From an uncultured Alteromonas sp. (GTDB taxonomy: Bacteria; Pseudomonadota; Gammaproteobacteria; Enterobacterales; Alteromonadaceae): a DNA stretch of 64,000 nucleotides. Location: assembly GCF_913058315.1 (NCBI RefSeq), contig NZ_CAJXQY010000006.1, positions 1 through 64,000 on the forward strand, given 5' to 3'. How positions within the stretch are numbered: position 1 is the first letter of the stretch; each line of letters starts with the position of its first letter. The notes beneath the pieces are model-generated. The model saw only the letters and a program-made list of their open reading frames with translations. It had not been told where the DNA came from and did not search any database. Positions 30,047 through 38,962 of the stretch are shown here, one piece after another. Made by a program: the position numbers and the translations under genes.

Positions 30047-33000
30047 TTGAACGGCAAATTCCCCGTTATCCGCTGGTTACTTTTGCTTACCTGGCTGAGC
30101 CTGCCAGTTCAGGCCGGTGTGCACCTGTACGATGGAGAACAAACCCAACTGCTGGCCGACAACTTTGCCATTCAGCATGAACAGGCAACGCCCTTTACCA
30201 TTAGTGAAATCCTCAAACGTCGCCACGAGTTTATTTATCAGGCTGACAATAACCCCAATTACGGCTTCAGTGATAAAGGCTTATGGCTTCACGCCGAGCT
30301 GTCGAATCTGTCGCATAATGCTGACTGGGTATTCTCATTAAATTTCAGTCAGCTCGATACGGTGGATTTTTACCTGATAATTAATGGCGAGGTGGTCTCA
30401 CAAAGCCACCAGGGAAAACTGCAGCGCGAACAGCTCTACCGCATTCCTACCTTTAACACCAACATTCCGATTGGTGAAGAAGCCGAATTATTTATCCGCA
30501 TACAAAGCGATTCGTCCAGTCTGATTGCCCCTATTTATGTGATGTCGGAAGTGGCCGAAGTGCGCATCAGTCAAATTGATAATCTCATCTGGGGCTTGTT
30601 TTATGGCGGACTGTTTATTCTGGCTATTTATAACCTGGTGCTGTTTATCGGCTCACGGGAGCACAGCCTGATTGCCTATGTAGCCTATATTGTGACCGTA
30701 CTGGTCTGGCAGTTTGTCTGGGGCGGTCATATCGACTTCTTCTTTGCCGATACGCTGTCGCCACTGCTTTCGCCCTACACGTCACTTATTTTCTCGTTAA
30801 TAGGCATTAGTTCCGGGATATTCTCGTTAATTTTTCTGGAAACCAAAACCAACTCCCCCTCCATGCACCCGGTGGTTGTGGCATTTTTGTGGTTACAGGG
30901 CGTGATGGGGCTGGCTACTATTATCGATATTTTCCCGCCGGTATGGGAACACAATCTGGTGTATGGGGTCGGCATGCTGTCGATTACCAGCTACATTGCG
31001 GCGGGCTTTGAGGCCTATAGCAAACGTTATCGGCCGGCTCGTTACTTCATTTTTGCCTGGGGCATTTTAGCCACCGGGGCCATTGTCGGAATGCTTAGCC
31101 TGGTAGGTATTCTGCCATCCAATCTGCTTACCACTTATTGTTTTCAGGCGGCCGTATTCTGCGAAGCCGGCCTCTTTTCAATCGCTTTGATGGAAAAAAG
31201 CCGCGGTCAGCTGGAAAGTGAAGTCAGTGAAGCCACCGACGAACTGCGCCACAACATGGAGCTCATAGAAGAGCAGAACGCCAGGCTCGACATTGCCCGC
31301 AAAGATGCCATTAAAGCCAGTAATGTAAAGTCGCAGTTTCTGGCTAACATGAGTCACGAAATACGCACACCACTCAATGCCATTTTAGGCTTCAGCAAAG
31401 AACTGACGAATCTGACCCTGCCGGTAGATAAGATGGAGCAGGTCCGAATCATTAATACCGCAGCCGACAATTTGCTCACTATCGTCAACGACGTACTGGA
31501 TTTCTCAAAAATCGAAGCCGGTAAGCTCCAAATCAACAATCAGCCGTTTTCACCCAACTCGCTGATTGAAGAAATGGTGACCATCATGTCGAAGTCGGCG
31601 CATATGAAGGGCCTGGAATTTATCCTCGAACTAGGTCCGCTGCCTGAAAAGCTGATTGGAGACGTGTTCCGGATCCGCCAAATCCTTAACAACCTGTTGA
31701 GTAACGCACTCAAATTTACCTCCTCCGGCTATATAAAACTGGCGGTGGAAGGTAAGGCATTGCAGCATGGCATTCATGAACTTGAAATAAAGGTCGAAGA
31801 TACCGGTATCGGTATAAGTCGCAAAGACAAAAACAAGCTGTTCAGTGCATTTTCGCAAATCGATGATGCTCTGAACCGCAGCTATCAGGGTACCGGTTTG
31901 GGCCTGGTTATCTGCCAGGAACTGGTAAAACTCATGCGTGGTCACCTCACGCTTAAAACCACGCCGGGGCAAGGCAGTATCTTTACGGTTGTGCTACGTA
32001 CCAACCAATTGAGCCAGCGTTACGCATTATCGCCCTTACCGGAATGGCAAAGTAAGCGGGTTTTAATTTTTGACCCACATCCGGTCAGCCGTCGCGCCAG
32101 TGCGCAAATGATGATTGGACTGGGAGCGAAGGTCTATTGCGTCGAATCCATTGCTCACCTCAACTCAGTCAGGGATGAGTTTGATTACCTGTTCGCCACC
32201 CTGCCCACACTCAAACAGGCAGGCCGTGAGCAAATGCTGGAAACACTGTGCCTGTTCAAAGCCAGCAAGCGTATTTTATGGTATTCAGGTGATGAGCCGC
32301 TGACCGACTTCCCCGCCTATATCGATGATTTCGAGGCTCAGGTCCGAATGCCACTGACCCTTACCAAGCTGGAAGGGATTGTTCATGGCACTATCAAAGA
32401 AAAAGCCTCCTCTCAGCAAAGTAAGCTTAATACGTTACCTAAGGCCCGTATTCTGGCGGTCGACGACATGGATATGAACCTGAAGCTTCTGGATACCTGG
32501 CTGGCTGACTCGCCGGTTCAACTGACCTTATCCACCAGCGGCCAGGACTCGGTGAACCGTTGTAAAAATCAAGAGTTTGATTTAATTCTTATGGACGTAC
32601 AAATGCCAGGAATGGACGGCATTCAGGCCACCCGCCACATCCGCAAAACGCCATTGAATGCAGGCACGCCCATCATTGCTGTTACCGCTCATGCCTTTAA
32701 GGAAGAACAGGAGCGTCTGCTGTCTTCAGGCATGGAAGATTACCTGCCCAAGCCCATCGAATTTGCCACCCTGATCGCCCTTATTAAACGCTGGTGTCAG
32801 GGCGTGGATAGCAGCGCCATGGCCCTGCCTACCCTGGACTGGCAGTTGGCTCTTAAACGGGCCAATCAGAACCGCGATCTGGCAATGGAACTGCTGGGTG
32901 AGTTCATTGTTCATTTACCCCAGGCCGCAGAAGTTATCAGAAGTGAATGGGACGCCCGTAATTATCAGGGAGTACAGGACGAAATCCATCGCCTGCACGG

Positions 33001-33184
33001 TGCCTGTTGCTATACCGGTGTCCCTAAGCTACAGGCACTGGCCAATGAAATGGAATCAGCGCTGAAACTGGGCAATCATTATGAGGTGGCTGAGATGCTG
33101 CCTACGATTATTCTTGAGTGTGAAATAGCAGCCGCTCAGGCTAACAAGTTTATTGAGGACAACCGTTCGTTTAATGCCGACTAG
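30047..33184 (+). CDS. BarA-like tripartite hybrid histidine kinase with 7TMR-DISM sensor
   Basis: A 1045-residue membrane kinase. The TTG start at 30047 is supported by the signal peptide it opens (cleavage near VQA-G, residue 23). Order: periplasmic 7TMR-DISMED2 (about 30-165), seven-helix 7TMR-DISM (about 178-385), coiled coil, HisKA with H437 in MSHEIRTPLN, and HATPase (N-box LLSNALKFT about 551, GTGLGL about 616). Then a degenerate receiver-like segment (about 670-785), a true receiver (VDDMDMN, D850 in LILMDVQMPGMDG) and an Hpt domain (H981 in HRLHG). The HisKA-to-Hpt part resembles BarA/GacS, which drives UvrY/GacA and the Csr small RNAs; the sensor half does not. Confidence 0.88.
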   Translation: MNGKFPVIRWLLLLTWLSLPVQAGVHLYDGEQTQLLADNFAIQHEQATPFTISEILKRRHEFIYQADNNPNYGFSDKGLWLHAELSNLSHNADWVFSLNFSQLDTVDFYLIINGEVVSQSHQGKLQREQLYRIPTFNTNIPIGEEAELFIRIQSDSSSLIAPIYVMSEVAEVRISQIDNLIWGLFYGGLFILAIYNLVLFIGSREHSLIAYVAYIVTVLVWQFVWGGHIDFFFADTLSPLLSPYTSLIFSLIGISSGIFSLIFLETKTNSPSMHPVVVAFLWLQGVMGLATIIDIFPPVWEHNLVYGVGMLSITSYIAAGFEAYSKRYRPARYFIFAWGILATGAIVGMLSLVGILPSNLLTTYCFQAAVFCEAGLFSIALMEKSRGQLESEVSEATDELRHNMELIEEQNARLDIARKDAIKASNVKSQFLANMSHEIRTPLNAILGFSKELTNLTLPVDKMEQVRIINTAADNLLTIVNDVLDFSKIEAGKLQINNQPFSPNSLIEEMVTIMSKSAHMKGLEFILELGPLPEKLIGDVFRIRQILNNLLSNALKFTSSGYIKLAVEGKALQHGIHELEIKVEDTGIGISRKDKNKLFSAFSQIDDALNRSYQGTGLGLVICQELVKLMRGHLTLKTTPGQGSIFTVVLRTNQLSQRYALSPLPEWQSKRVLIFDPHPVSRRASAQMMIGLGAKVYCVESIAHLNSVRDEFDYLFATLPTLKQAGREQMLETLCLFKASKRILWYSGDEPLTDFPAYIDDFEAQVRMPLTLTKLEGIVHGTIKEKASSQQSKLNTLPKARILAVDDMDMNLKLLDTWLADSPVQLTLSTSGQDSVNRCKNQEFDLILMDVQMPGMDGIQATRHIRKTPLNAGTPIIAVTAHAFKEEQERLLSSGMEDYLPKPIEFATLIALIKRWCQGVDSSAMALPTLDWQLALKRANQNRDLAMELLGEFIVHLPQAAEVIRSEWDARNYQGVQDEIHRLHGACCYTGVPKLQALANEMESALKLGNHYEVAEMLPTIILECEIAAAQANKFIEDNRSFNAD

Positions 33185-33870
33185 GCACTGTCTCTCAACC
33201 TTGCTACCTGACACTCTCGCAACAGGCCAACAAATTCTTCCGGCTCGCGGTCTAATTCGCTGGCAGAGATAAACACGTCGTAACCCAGAGCACTTCTTAC
33301 TGCTGTCATCCGGTTGGCTAGAATCGCCTTGTTCCCGGTTAAGGTCTGGCCGTTTTCCAGTGTAAAGGGTTTATCTTCAAACATACTGCTGCTGTAGCAG
33401 CCGCCGGTTGTACACGACTTATCCTGGCCGTGTACCAACAATGGCCGTTGTTCAATAATGATATGTGACGCCAATCGGGGCGATATGGTTAGCAGGAATT
33501 CGTCGTAGCATTTTAACTTAAACCCCACCAGCTCCAGAGTGTCATAGTCAAGCCCGCGGCTGACTCGGGGGCAATCGACCCGCTGGATGTCTTCCCAGGC
33601 AATCTGCCACTGCCCGCATCGATGCTGATAATTCACCCTATCGCGGCCAATGGCCAGACTGTGCGGTGGCTCGCGCAGTTTAAACCAGCCAACTAAAATG
33701 GTTACAATGCCTCCACTGACTGCGAAAACAAGGGGTAAAAACAGCCAGTCAGGGCTCAGAGACATCGCCGTTGAAGCGATCAGGAGCACCGCTACGCCAA
33801 TGAGTAGTGTGGTCAGGCCATTGCGTTTAGCCGTAGAGCGGATAAGAATGTAATCATCGCTGGAAGACAT
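33181..33870 (-). CDS. DUF2982 membrane protein
   Basis: A 229-residue protein with two transmembrane helices near the N-terminus (about 18-38 and 43-65), followed by a cytoplasmic domain resembling a PH-like fold (SLAIGRDRVNYQHRCGQWQIAWEDIQRVDC). The pattern fits DUF2982, known from Shewanella, Vibrio and Alteromonas; function unknown. Its stop overlaps the end of the BarA-like gene by four bases on the opposite strand, and its start overlaps a 57-codon gene upstream. Confidence 0.7.
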   Translation of the reverse strand: MSSSDDYILIRSTAKRNGLTTLLIGVAVLLIASTAMSLSPDWLFLPLVFAVSGGIVTILVGWFKLREPPHSLAIGRDRVNYQHRCGQWQIAWEDIQRVDCPRVSRGLDYDTLELVGFKLKCYDEFLLTISPRLASHIIIEQRPLLVHGQDKSCTTGGCYSSSMFEDKPFTLENGQTLTGNKAILANRMTAVRSALGYDVFISASELDREPEEFVGLLRECQVARLRDSA

Positions 33871-34027
33871 AGAAATACACCAGAAACATTAAAATGGTCC
33901 AAACCACATACAGCCGCATACGTTTACAAAACGGGCAGTTCGTCGTCCGCCAGTTTGCCTTGCGCTTTTTACCCTCACGGGATAACACGGTTCGGGCTTG
34001 TGGCTTCAGCTTATCGGGCTTATGCAT
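33854..34027 (-). CDS. 57-aa single-span protein with CPFC motif, unknown
   Basis: A short frame opening MHKPDKLKPQARTV. A basic N-terminus (KKRKANWR, residues 20-27) leads to CPFC (31-34) and a C-terminal transmembrane helix (about 38-55: LYVVWTILMFLVYFYVF). Its last 17 bases overlap the start of the DUF2982 gene, so the two are probably coupled and translated together. The Cys pair could bind metal or form a disulfide. No family recognised. Evidence that it is real: overlap geometry, membrane segment and lack of another explanation for the gap. Confidence 0.6.
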   Translation of the reverse strand: MHKPDKLKPQARTVLSREGKKRKANWRTTNCPFCKRMRLYVVWTILMFLVYFYVFQR

Positions 34028-34226
34028 ACCGAGTATCGCTCTTTTAAACGGCGGATTTGAGTAAATAGTTTACCATGCCACAACGCAACAGTGACGGAAT
34101 ATAATTTGCACATCGATATTGGCAATACTGACGCACGGGGATATGATCCCGCGCAACGATAATCCGCACGGCAGTTAGCGATTTTTGCTACACTAGCCAC
34201 AAACCAATGAGGCCGCAGCGAAATCT

Positions 34227-35237
34227 ATGTCGAGTTTCACCGGAAATCATATTCTTTCTGTCTCTCAGTTCGATCGCGAAGCGATAGAACTGGTCTTCAG
34301 TGTTGCCCAAAGCATGGAACCCTACGCCAAGCGTCAGAAGAGAACCACTGTTCTTGACGGGGCGATATTAGGCAACCTGTTTTTCGAACCCAGCACCCGG
34401 ACCAGGGTAAGCTTTGGTACGGCTTTTAATCTGCTTGGTGGCGAAGTGCGTGAAACCACCGGCATGGCCAATTCGGCACTGGCCAAGGGCGAGTCACTGT
34501 ATGATACTGCCCGGGTGCTGAGTGGTTACTCTGACATCATTGCTATGCGCCATCCGGCAGCGGGTTCAGTAGCCGAGTTTGCTGAAGGCAGCAGGGTACC
34601 GGTATTAAACGGCGGCGACGGGGCCAATGAGCACCCCACTCAGGCGTTACTGGATTTGTTCACGATAAAACGGGAACTGCAGTTCAATAATAAAACCATC
34701 GATGGCTTACACATCGCGATGATCGGCGATTTACGTTACGGGCGAACCGTGCATTCACTGTCCAAGCTGCTTTGTTTATTCAAGAATGTTCGTTTTACAT
34801 TAATTTCTCCCAAAGAGCTGGCCATGCCGGATTATATTCTGGCCGCCATTGAAAACGCAGGCCACTCATTAAAAGTAACCGATCAGCTCGAAGGTAATAT
34901 GGATGCCGACATTTGCTATCAGACCCGTATTCAGGAAGAACGTTTCCCTTCGCAGGACGAAGCCAATAAATACCGGGGAAAATTCCGGTTAAATCAGTCG
35001 ATTTACACTCGTCATTTTCAATCTAAAACCGTTATTATGCATCCGTTACCCAGGGATTCCCGTACAGAGGCTAACGAGCTGGATAACGATCTTAATCTCA
35101 ACCCTAATCTGGCAATTTTCCGACAAACCGATAATGGCGTATTAGTACGCATGGCGTTATTCGCGCTCACGCTTGGCGTGGAAAATCTGGTAAGTCAGTA
35201 CGAAAAGCCTGTCATCTGGTATAGCAATAAGAGCTAA
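34227..35237 (+). CDS. pyrB: Aspartate carbamoyltransferase catalytic subunit
   Basis: A 336-residue enzyme of de novo pyrimidine synthesis (carbamoyl phosphate + aspartate). Signature carbamoyl-phosphate loop FEPSTRTRVSFG (about 53-64), HPTQALLDLFT (about 138) and HPLPRDSRTE (about 273). It is longer than E. coli PyrB (311) and no pyrI follows; this matches a class reported in Shewanella/Alteromonas-type genomes, so it may lack allosteric control by a PyrI subunit. Promoter-like TACACT lies at about 34190. Confidence 0.93.
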   Translation: MSSFTGNHILSVSQFDREAIELVFSVAQSMEPYAKRQKRTTVLDGAILGNLFFEPSTRTRVSFGTAFNLLGGEVRETTGMANSALAKGESLYDTARVLSGYSDIIAMRHPAAGSVAEFAEGSRVPVLNGGDGANEHPTQALLDLFTIKRELQFNNKTIDGLHIAMIGDLRYGRTVHSLSKLLCLFKNVRFTLISPKELAMPDYILAAIENAGHSLKVTDQLEGNMDADICYQTRIQEERFPSQDEANKYRGKFRLNQSIYTRHFQSKTVIMHPLPRDSRTEANELDNDLNLNPNLAIFRQTDNGVLVRMALFALTLGVENLVSQYEKPVIWYSNKS

Positions 35238-35243
35238 AACATT

Positions 35244-36524
35244 ATGCAACGATCCGAACAACTATTTGAACGCGCCCAACTTTCTATTCCCGGTGGCGTA
35301 AACTCACCAGTGCGAGCGTTTAAAGCAGTGGGTGGAACGCCCCGCTTTATTCAAAAGGCAGACGGCCCGTATATTTATGATGTGGATGGCAAACGATACA
35401 TCGATTATGTGCAGTCATGGGGCCCTATGGTACTGGGTCACAACAACGATAAAATTCGTGAAGCCGTTATTCATGCTGCGGCCTCCGGATTAAGTTTTGG
35501 CGCCCCCACCGAAGCTGAAATTATCATGGCCGAGAAGGTCCGCGAACTGGTGCCTTCCATGGAAATGGTAAGAATGGTTAATTCGGGTACCGAAGCCACC
35601 ATGTCTGCTATTCGTCTGGCCCGTGGTTACACTGGCAGAAACAAGCTGGTTAAATTTGAAGGCTGCTACCATGGTCATGCCGACTCACTGCTGGTCAAAG
35701 CCGGTTCCGGCGCGCTGACTCTGGGCGTGCCAAGTTCACCGGGTGTGCCCGCTGATGTCGCTCAGCATACCTTAACCGTTGAATACAATAATCTGGATAG
35801 CGTAAAGCAGGTGTTCGCTGAGGTGGGTGAGGATATTGCCTGTATCATCGTTGAACCCGTGGCCGGCAATATGAATTGTATTCCGCCTGTCGAAGGCTTC
35901 TTACAAGGCCTGCGCGATATCTGTGACGAACATGGCGCCGTACTCATTTTTGATGAAGTGATGACCGGCTTCCGCGTTAGCCGCGGCGGCGCACAAGAGC
36001 GCTATGGCATTACACCTGATTTAACCTGTCTGGGTAAGGTCATCGGTGGTGGAATGCCTGTAGGCGCTTTTGGCGGCAAGAAATCTATCCTCACTCATAT
36101 TGCGCCAACCGGCCCAATCTATCAGGCGGGCACCTTGTCGGGCAATCCAATAGCGATGGCTGCCGGTTTGGCGGCGTTGCAACAAATTGGTGAACCCGGG
36201 CTTTACGATTCTATTTTCGACAACACCAAAGCACTGGTAGAAGGATTCCAGGCAATTGCCGATGAACATGGTATTCCGTTTACCACTAACCACGCCGGTT
36301 CAATGTTTGGGTTATTCTTCACCGATGTCGACAAGGTCGTAAATTATCAACAAGCCATAAACTGCAATCAGGAACGCTTTAAGCAGTTTTATCATGGCAT
36401 GCTGGATGAAGGGGTTTACCTGGCACCGGCATCTTATGAAGCGGGTTTTGTATCCAAACTGCATAACCGGGAAATTGTTGACGCCACGCTGGCAGCGGCG
36501 CGCAAAGTCTTTGCGAATTTATAA
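35244..36524 (+). CDS. hemL: Glutamate-1-semialdehyde 2,1-aminomutase
   Basis: A 426-residue PLP enzyme making 5-aminolevulinate in the C5 haem pathway. Seen: [10 protein letters not shown] (about 17-26), [17 protein letters not shown] (about 120), the Asp in [11 protein letters not shown] (about 244), and the PLP Lys in [17 protein letters not shown] (about 266). Starts seven bases after pyrB; co-transcription is likely but no metabolic link exists. Confidence 0.96.
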   Translation: MQRSEQLFERAQLSIPGGVNSPVRAFKAVGGTPRFIQKADGPYIYDVDGKRYIDYVQSWGPMVLGHNNDKIREAVIHAAASGLSFGAPTEAEIIMAEKVRELVPSMEMVRMVNSGTEATMSAIRLARGYTGRNKLVKFEGCYHGHADSLLVKAGSGALTLGVPSSPGVPADVAQHTLTVEYNNLDSVKQVFAEVGEDIACIIVEPVAGNMNCIPPVEGFLQGLRDICDEHGAVLIFDEVMTGFRVSRGGAQERYGITPDLTCLGKVIGGGMPVGAFGGKKSILTHIAPTGPIYQAGTLSGNPIAMAAGLAALQQIGEPGLYDSIFDNTKALVEGFQAIADEHGIPFTTNHAGSMFGLFFTDVDKVVNYQQAINCNQERFKQFYHGMLDEGVYLAPASYEAGFVSKLHNREIVDATLAAARKVFANL

Positions 36525-36554
36525 CCTGGTGAACTGGTCAGGAATAATGCCGCG

Positions 36555-37628
36555 ATGACACTGATAACCGCAGGTCTGGTCACCGGACTATTGCTCTACG
36601 CTGGGGTTGTGACCTTTTTGCTGTTTCGGCAGAGAAAAATCACCCAGCGTATTGCCCGGGCCGCTACCCGCGTTATTCCTGAGCCGGTTATTCGAAACGA
36701 CGACAGTGAACAACGCTTTCTGGAAAAAGCCGATGAGGCCATGCGGCTGAATCAAACCTTTCAAAAGTTTGTGCCAAAGCAGTTTGTCGATCATTTCGCC
36801 AAACATGGTATCGACACTCTGGTGCTTGGCCGCGCCGATGAGGACGAAGTTGCAATTTTGTTTTGTGACATTCGTGGTTTTACCGGCCTGTCGGAGAAAA
36901 TGAAGCCCCAGGAGTTAATGAACTTTCTTAACTCTTACTTTTTGCGGATGAACGACCCTATCCACCAAAATGGCGGCTTTATTGATAAGTTTATTGGTGA
37001 TGCCATTATGGCCTTGTTCGATCATCCGGGCGGTACCGGTACCGATAAAGCCACTGATGCAGTCAATGCCGCCCTCGACTTGCAAAAGGCCCTGCGGGTG
37101 TATAATACGCACAGAGCAAAATCCGGCTATGAAGGCATTCGGGTTGGCGTGGGTGTTCATTATGGCCCGGTGATCCTTGGAACTGTAGGCAGTGATGACA
37201 GAATGGATACCACGGTCATAGGCGATAGCGTTAACATTGCTTTTCGACTGGAAGGCCTGGCGCCAAAATATCATGCTGATATTGTTATCAGTGCGCAAAC
37301 CTTAAAAGCTATCAACAACAAGCAGCAAATTGATTGCCGGGTACTCGACTTAGTCCGGGTGAAGGGCCGCCAGGCTCCTATCCGTATCTATGAGGTGCTA
37401 AACCATCTGAATGATGATATTCGCAAGCAAAAGCTTGTGGTTGCCCCTTATATCAGGGACGGCCTGGCCTGCCGAATGACCAGGGACTGGCAGGAAGCGC
37501 TGGGCCATTTCAATAAAGCTTTATTGATAGCACCGGATGACCGTCTTCTGCATTACCATATTCACACCATTGAAACACTGATACACGCTGAACTCCCGGC
37601 AGACTGGGACGGCGCGGTATCGCATTAA
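36555..37628 (+). CDS. Class III adenylate/guanylate cyclase, membrane-anchored
   Basis: A 357-residue protein with one N-terminal transmembrane helix (about 5-25) and a class III catalytic domain (about 85-265). Metal Asp residues are in LFCDIRGFTGLSEKM (about 104) and FIDKFIGDAIMALF (about 145). The Lys in FIDKFIGD and the Thr of TTVIGDSVN are the adenine-specifying type, so cAMP is the likely product. The C-terminal 70 residues look TPR-like (GLACRMTRDWQEALGHFNKAL). No adjacent receptor gene; the input is unknown. Confidence 0.88.
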   Translation: MTLITAGLVTGLLLYAGVVTFLLFRQRKITQRIARAATRVIPEPVIRNDDSEQRFLEKADEAMRLNQTFQKFVPKQFVDHFAKHGIDTLVLGRADEDEVAILFCDIRGFTGLSEKMKPQELMNFLNSYFLRMNDPIHQNGGFIDKFIGDAIMALFDHPGGTGTDKATDAVNAALDLQKALRVYNTHRAKSGYEGIRVGVGVHYGPVILGTVGSDDRMDTTVIGDSVNIAFRLEGLAPKYHADIVISAQTLKAINNKQQIDCRVLDLVRVKGRQAPIRIYEVLNHLNDDIRKQKLVVAPYIRDGLACRMTRDWQEALGHFNKALLIAPDDRLLHYHIHTIETLIHAELPADWDGAVSH

Positions 37629-37644
37629 TCAACAGGAAGACAAA

Positions 37645-37854
37645 GTGAGCAACGACGATATTCAGATGATTTTCCAATGGCTGATCCCGGTAGCCCTAAT
37701 CATGACCGCTGTAGGCTTTGTATTAGGTAAACGTAAAACAGAGAAACCAGTGCTGACCGCCCTGTCTTTGGGCATATCAGTGTTCGTCCCTGTTGTGGCC
37801 ATTGTGTATGTTATTTATCTGCTCAATAAGCCTGACCTGAGTCATCCGGAATAA
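37645..37854 (+). CDS. Small two-helix membrane protein, unknown
   Basis: A 69-residue protein with two hydrophobic helices (about 9-27 and 38-60) and a short basic loop GKRKTEKP. GTG start at 37645 preceded by aggaag. Lies 16 bases after the cyclase gene, probably the same transcript. Not recognised as a named family; it could be a small accessory protein. Confidence 0.6.
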   Translation: MSNDDIQMIFQWLIPVALIMTAVGFVLGKRKTEKPVLTALSLGISVFVPVVAIVYVIYLLNKPDLSHPE

Positions 37855-37878
37855 TCTTCGATAGCCGGCTTACCTTTT

Positions 37879-37913
37879 AAAAAAGCCGGGCGGGAAGTGG
37901 AAGCCCGTCCGGC
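37879..37913 (-). terminator. Rho-independent terminator of htpX
   Basis: On the minus strand GCCGG-a-CGGG, 9-base loop, CCCG-c-CCGGC, then TTTTTT (complement of 37879-37884). Strong GC stem with an immediate T-run. Confidence 0.85.
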
Positions 37914-37931
37914 AAAAAAGTCACCGATTTC

Positions 37932-37954
37932 CGGTAAACGGTGTAGGTTTACCG
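37932..37954. other. Hairpin at the htpX stop codon
   Basis: Perfect 8-bp arms CGGTAAAC and GTTTACCG with a 7-base spacer, directly beside the htpX stop. The strong terminator lies 20 bases further on, so this is probably an additional 3'-end stem. Confidence 0.45.
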
Positions 37955-37955
37955 T

Positions 37956-38834
37956 TTACACATGCTCAGTAGTGCGAAGCGCCTGGATCCGTTGTTCCAG
38001 CGGTGGGTGACTCATAAACAGTTCTGAAAAGCTGCGTTTACCGGCAATACCAAACGCCATCATGGTACCTTCCAGTTCGCTCTCGCGGTTTGACTTAAGG
38101 CGCTCCAGTGCAGCGATCATTTTTTGCTTACCCACTAATGAAGCGGAACCAGCATCGGCACGGAACTCTCGTTGACGGGAAAACCAAAACACCACAGTGC
38201 TGGCCAGTGCGCCAAAAATGACTTCCAGAATAATCACCGTGAACATATAAGCGAAACCGCCCACTACCTCACCATCTTCATCGTTTTGCATCAGATTGCT
38301 GATTAAGCCTGCAACCACCCGGGCCAGGAAAATTACGAAGGTGTTTACCACGCCCTGAATAAGCGCCAGGGTGATCATATCGCCGTTGGCCACGTGTGAT
38401 ACCTCGTGGGCCAGCACGGCCTCAGCTTCTTCCTGCGTCATGTTTTGCAGCAGGCCTGTCGACACCGCAACCAACGCGTTATTGCGATTGGCGCCAGTGG
38501 CAAAAGCATTGATTTCCGGCGAGTCATAAACCGCGACTTCCGGCATGCCGATACCGGCTTTCTGGGCCTGACGTTTTACGGTCTCCAGCAGCCATTGTTC
38601 AGTCGCATTACGCGGCCGCTCTATAACAACAGCGCCGGTTGAGCGCTTTGCCAGCCACTTCGACAAAAACAATGAAATAAACGAACCACCAAAACCAAAT
38701 ACCGCGGCAAACACCAGTAAGCCGCCCATACTCTGGCTGTTGATACCCAGCACGGCAAACACCACACTAAGCACAATCCCGAGTACCAGTACCACGGCCA
38801 GGTTCGTGATCAGAAACAGCACAATACGTTTCAT
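37956..38834 (-). CDS. htpX: Membrane zinc metalloprotease HtpX
   Basis: A 292-residue M48 protease of the inner membrane, part of membrane-protein quality control with FtsH. Two N-terminal helices (about 5-25 and 33-58), then the zinc motif HEVSH (in [13 protein letters not shown], about 139-145), two more hydrophobic segments (about 157-175 and 195-215), and a third ligand Glu in REFRADAGS (about 222). The upstream region has a good sigma-70 promoter with an overlapping inverted repeat. Confidence 0.95.
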   Translation of the reverse strand: MKRIVLFLITNLAVVLVLGIVLSVVFAVLGINSQSMGGLLVFAAVFGFGGSFISLFLSKWLAKRSTGAVVIERPRNATEQWLLETVKRQAQKAGIGMPEVAVYDSPEINAFATGANRNNALVAVSTGLLQNMTQEEAEAVLAHEVSHVANGDMITLALIQGVVNTFVIFLARVVAGLISNLMQNDEDGEVVGGFAYMFTVIILEVIFGALASTVVFWFSRQREFRADAGSASLVGKQKMIAALERLKSNRESELEGTMMAFGIAGKRSFSELFMSHPPLEQRIQALRTTEHV

Positions 38835-38873
38835 AAGAGCCTCTCTAAAAAGAAACGAAAATTAACACTGCGC

Positions 38874-38920
38874 ATTATATAAGGACTTATACTGTAAGTT
38901 AAAATCGTATATAACTTACA
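38874..38920 (-). promoter_or_regulatory. htpX promoter with overlapping operator-like repeat
   Basis: Minus strand: -35 TTAACT (complement of 38897-38902), 17-base spacer, perfect -10 TATAAT (complement of 38874-38879). A perfect 9-bp inverted repeat, TGTAAGTTA (38893-38901) and TAACTTACA (38912-38920), covers the -35 and sequence upstream of it. This would suit a repressor or activator site. Confidence 0.55.
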
Positions 38921-38962
38921 TTTAATCAGGCAGAAACTGATTAAAAGGAAAGCCGAACAAAA

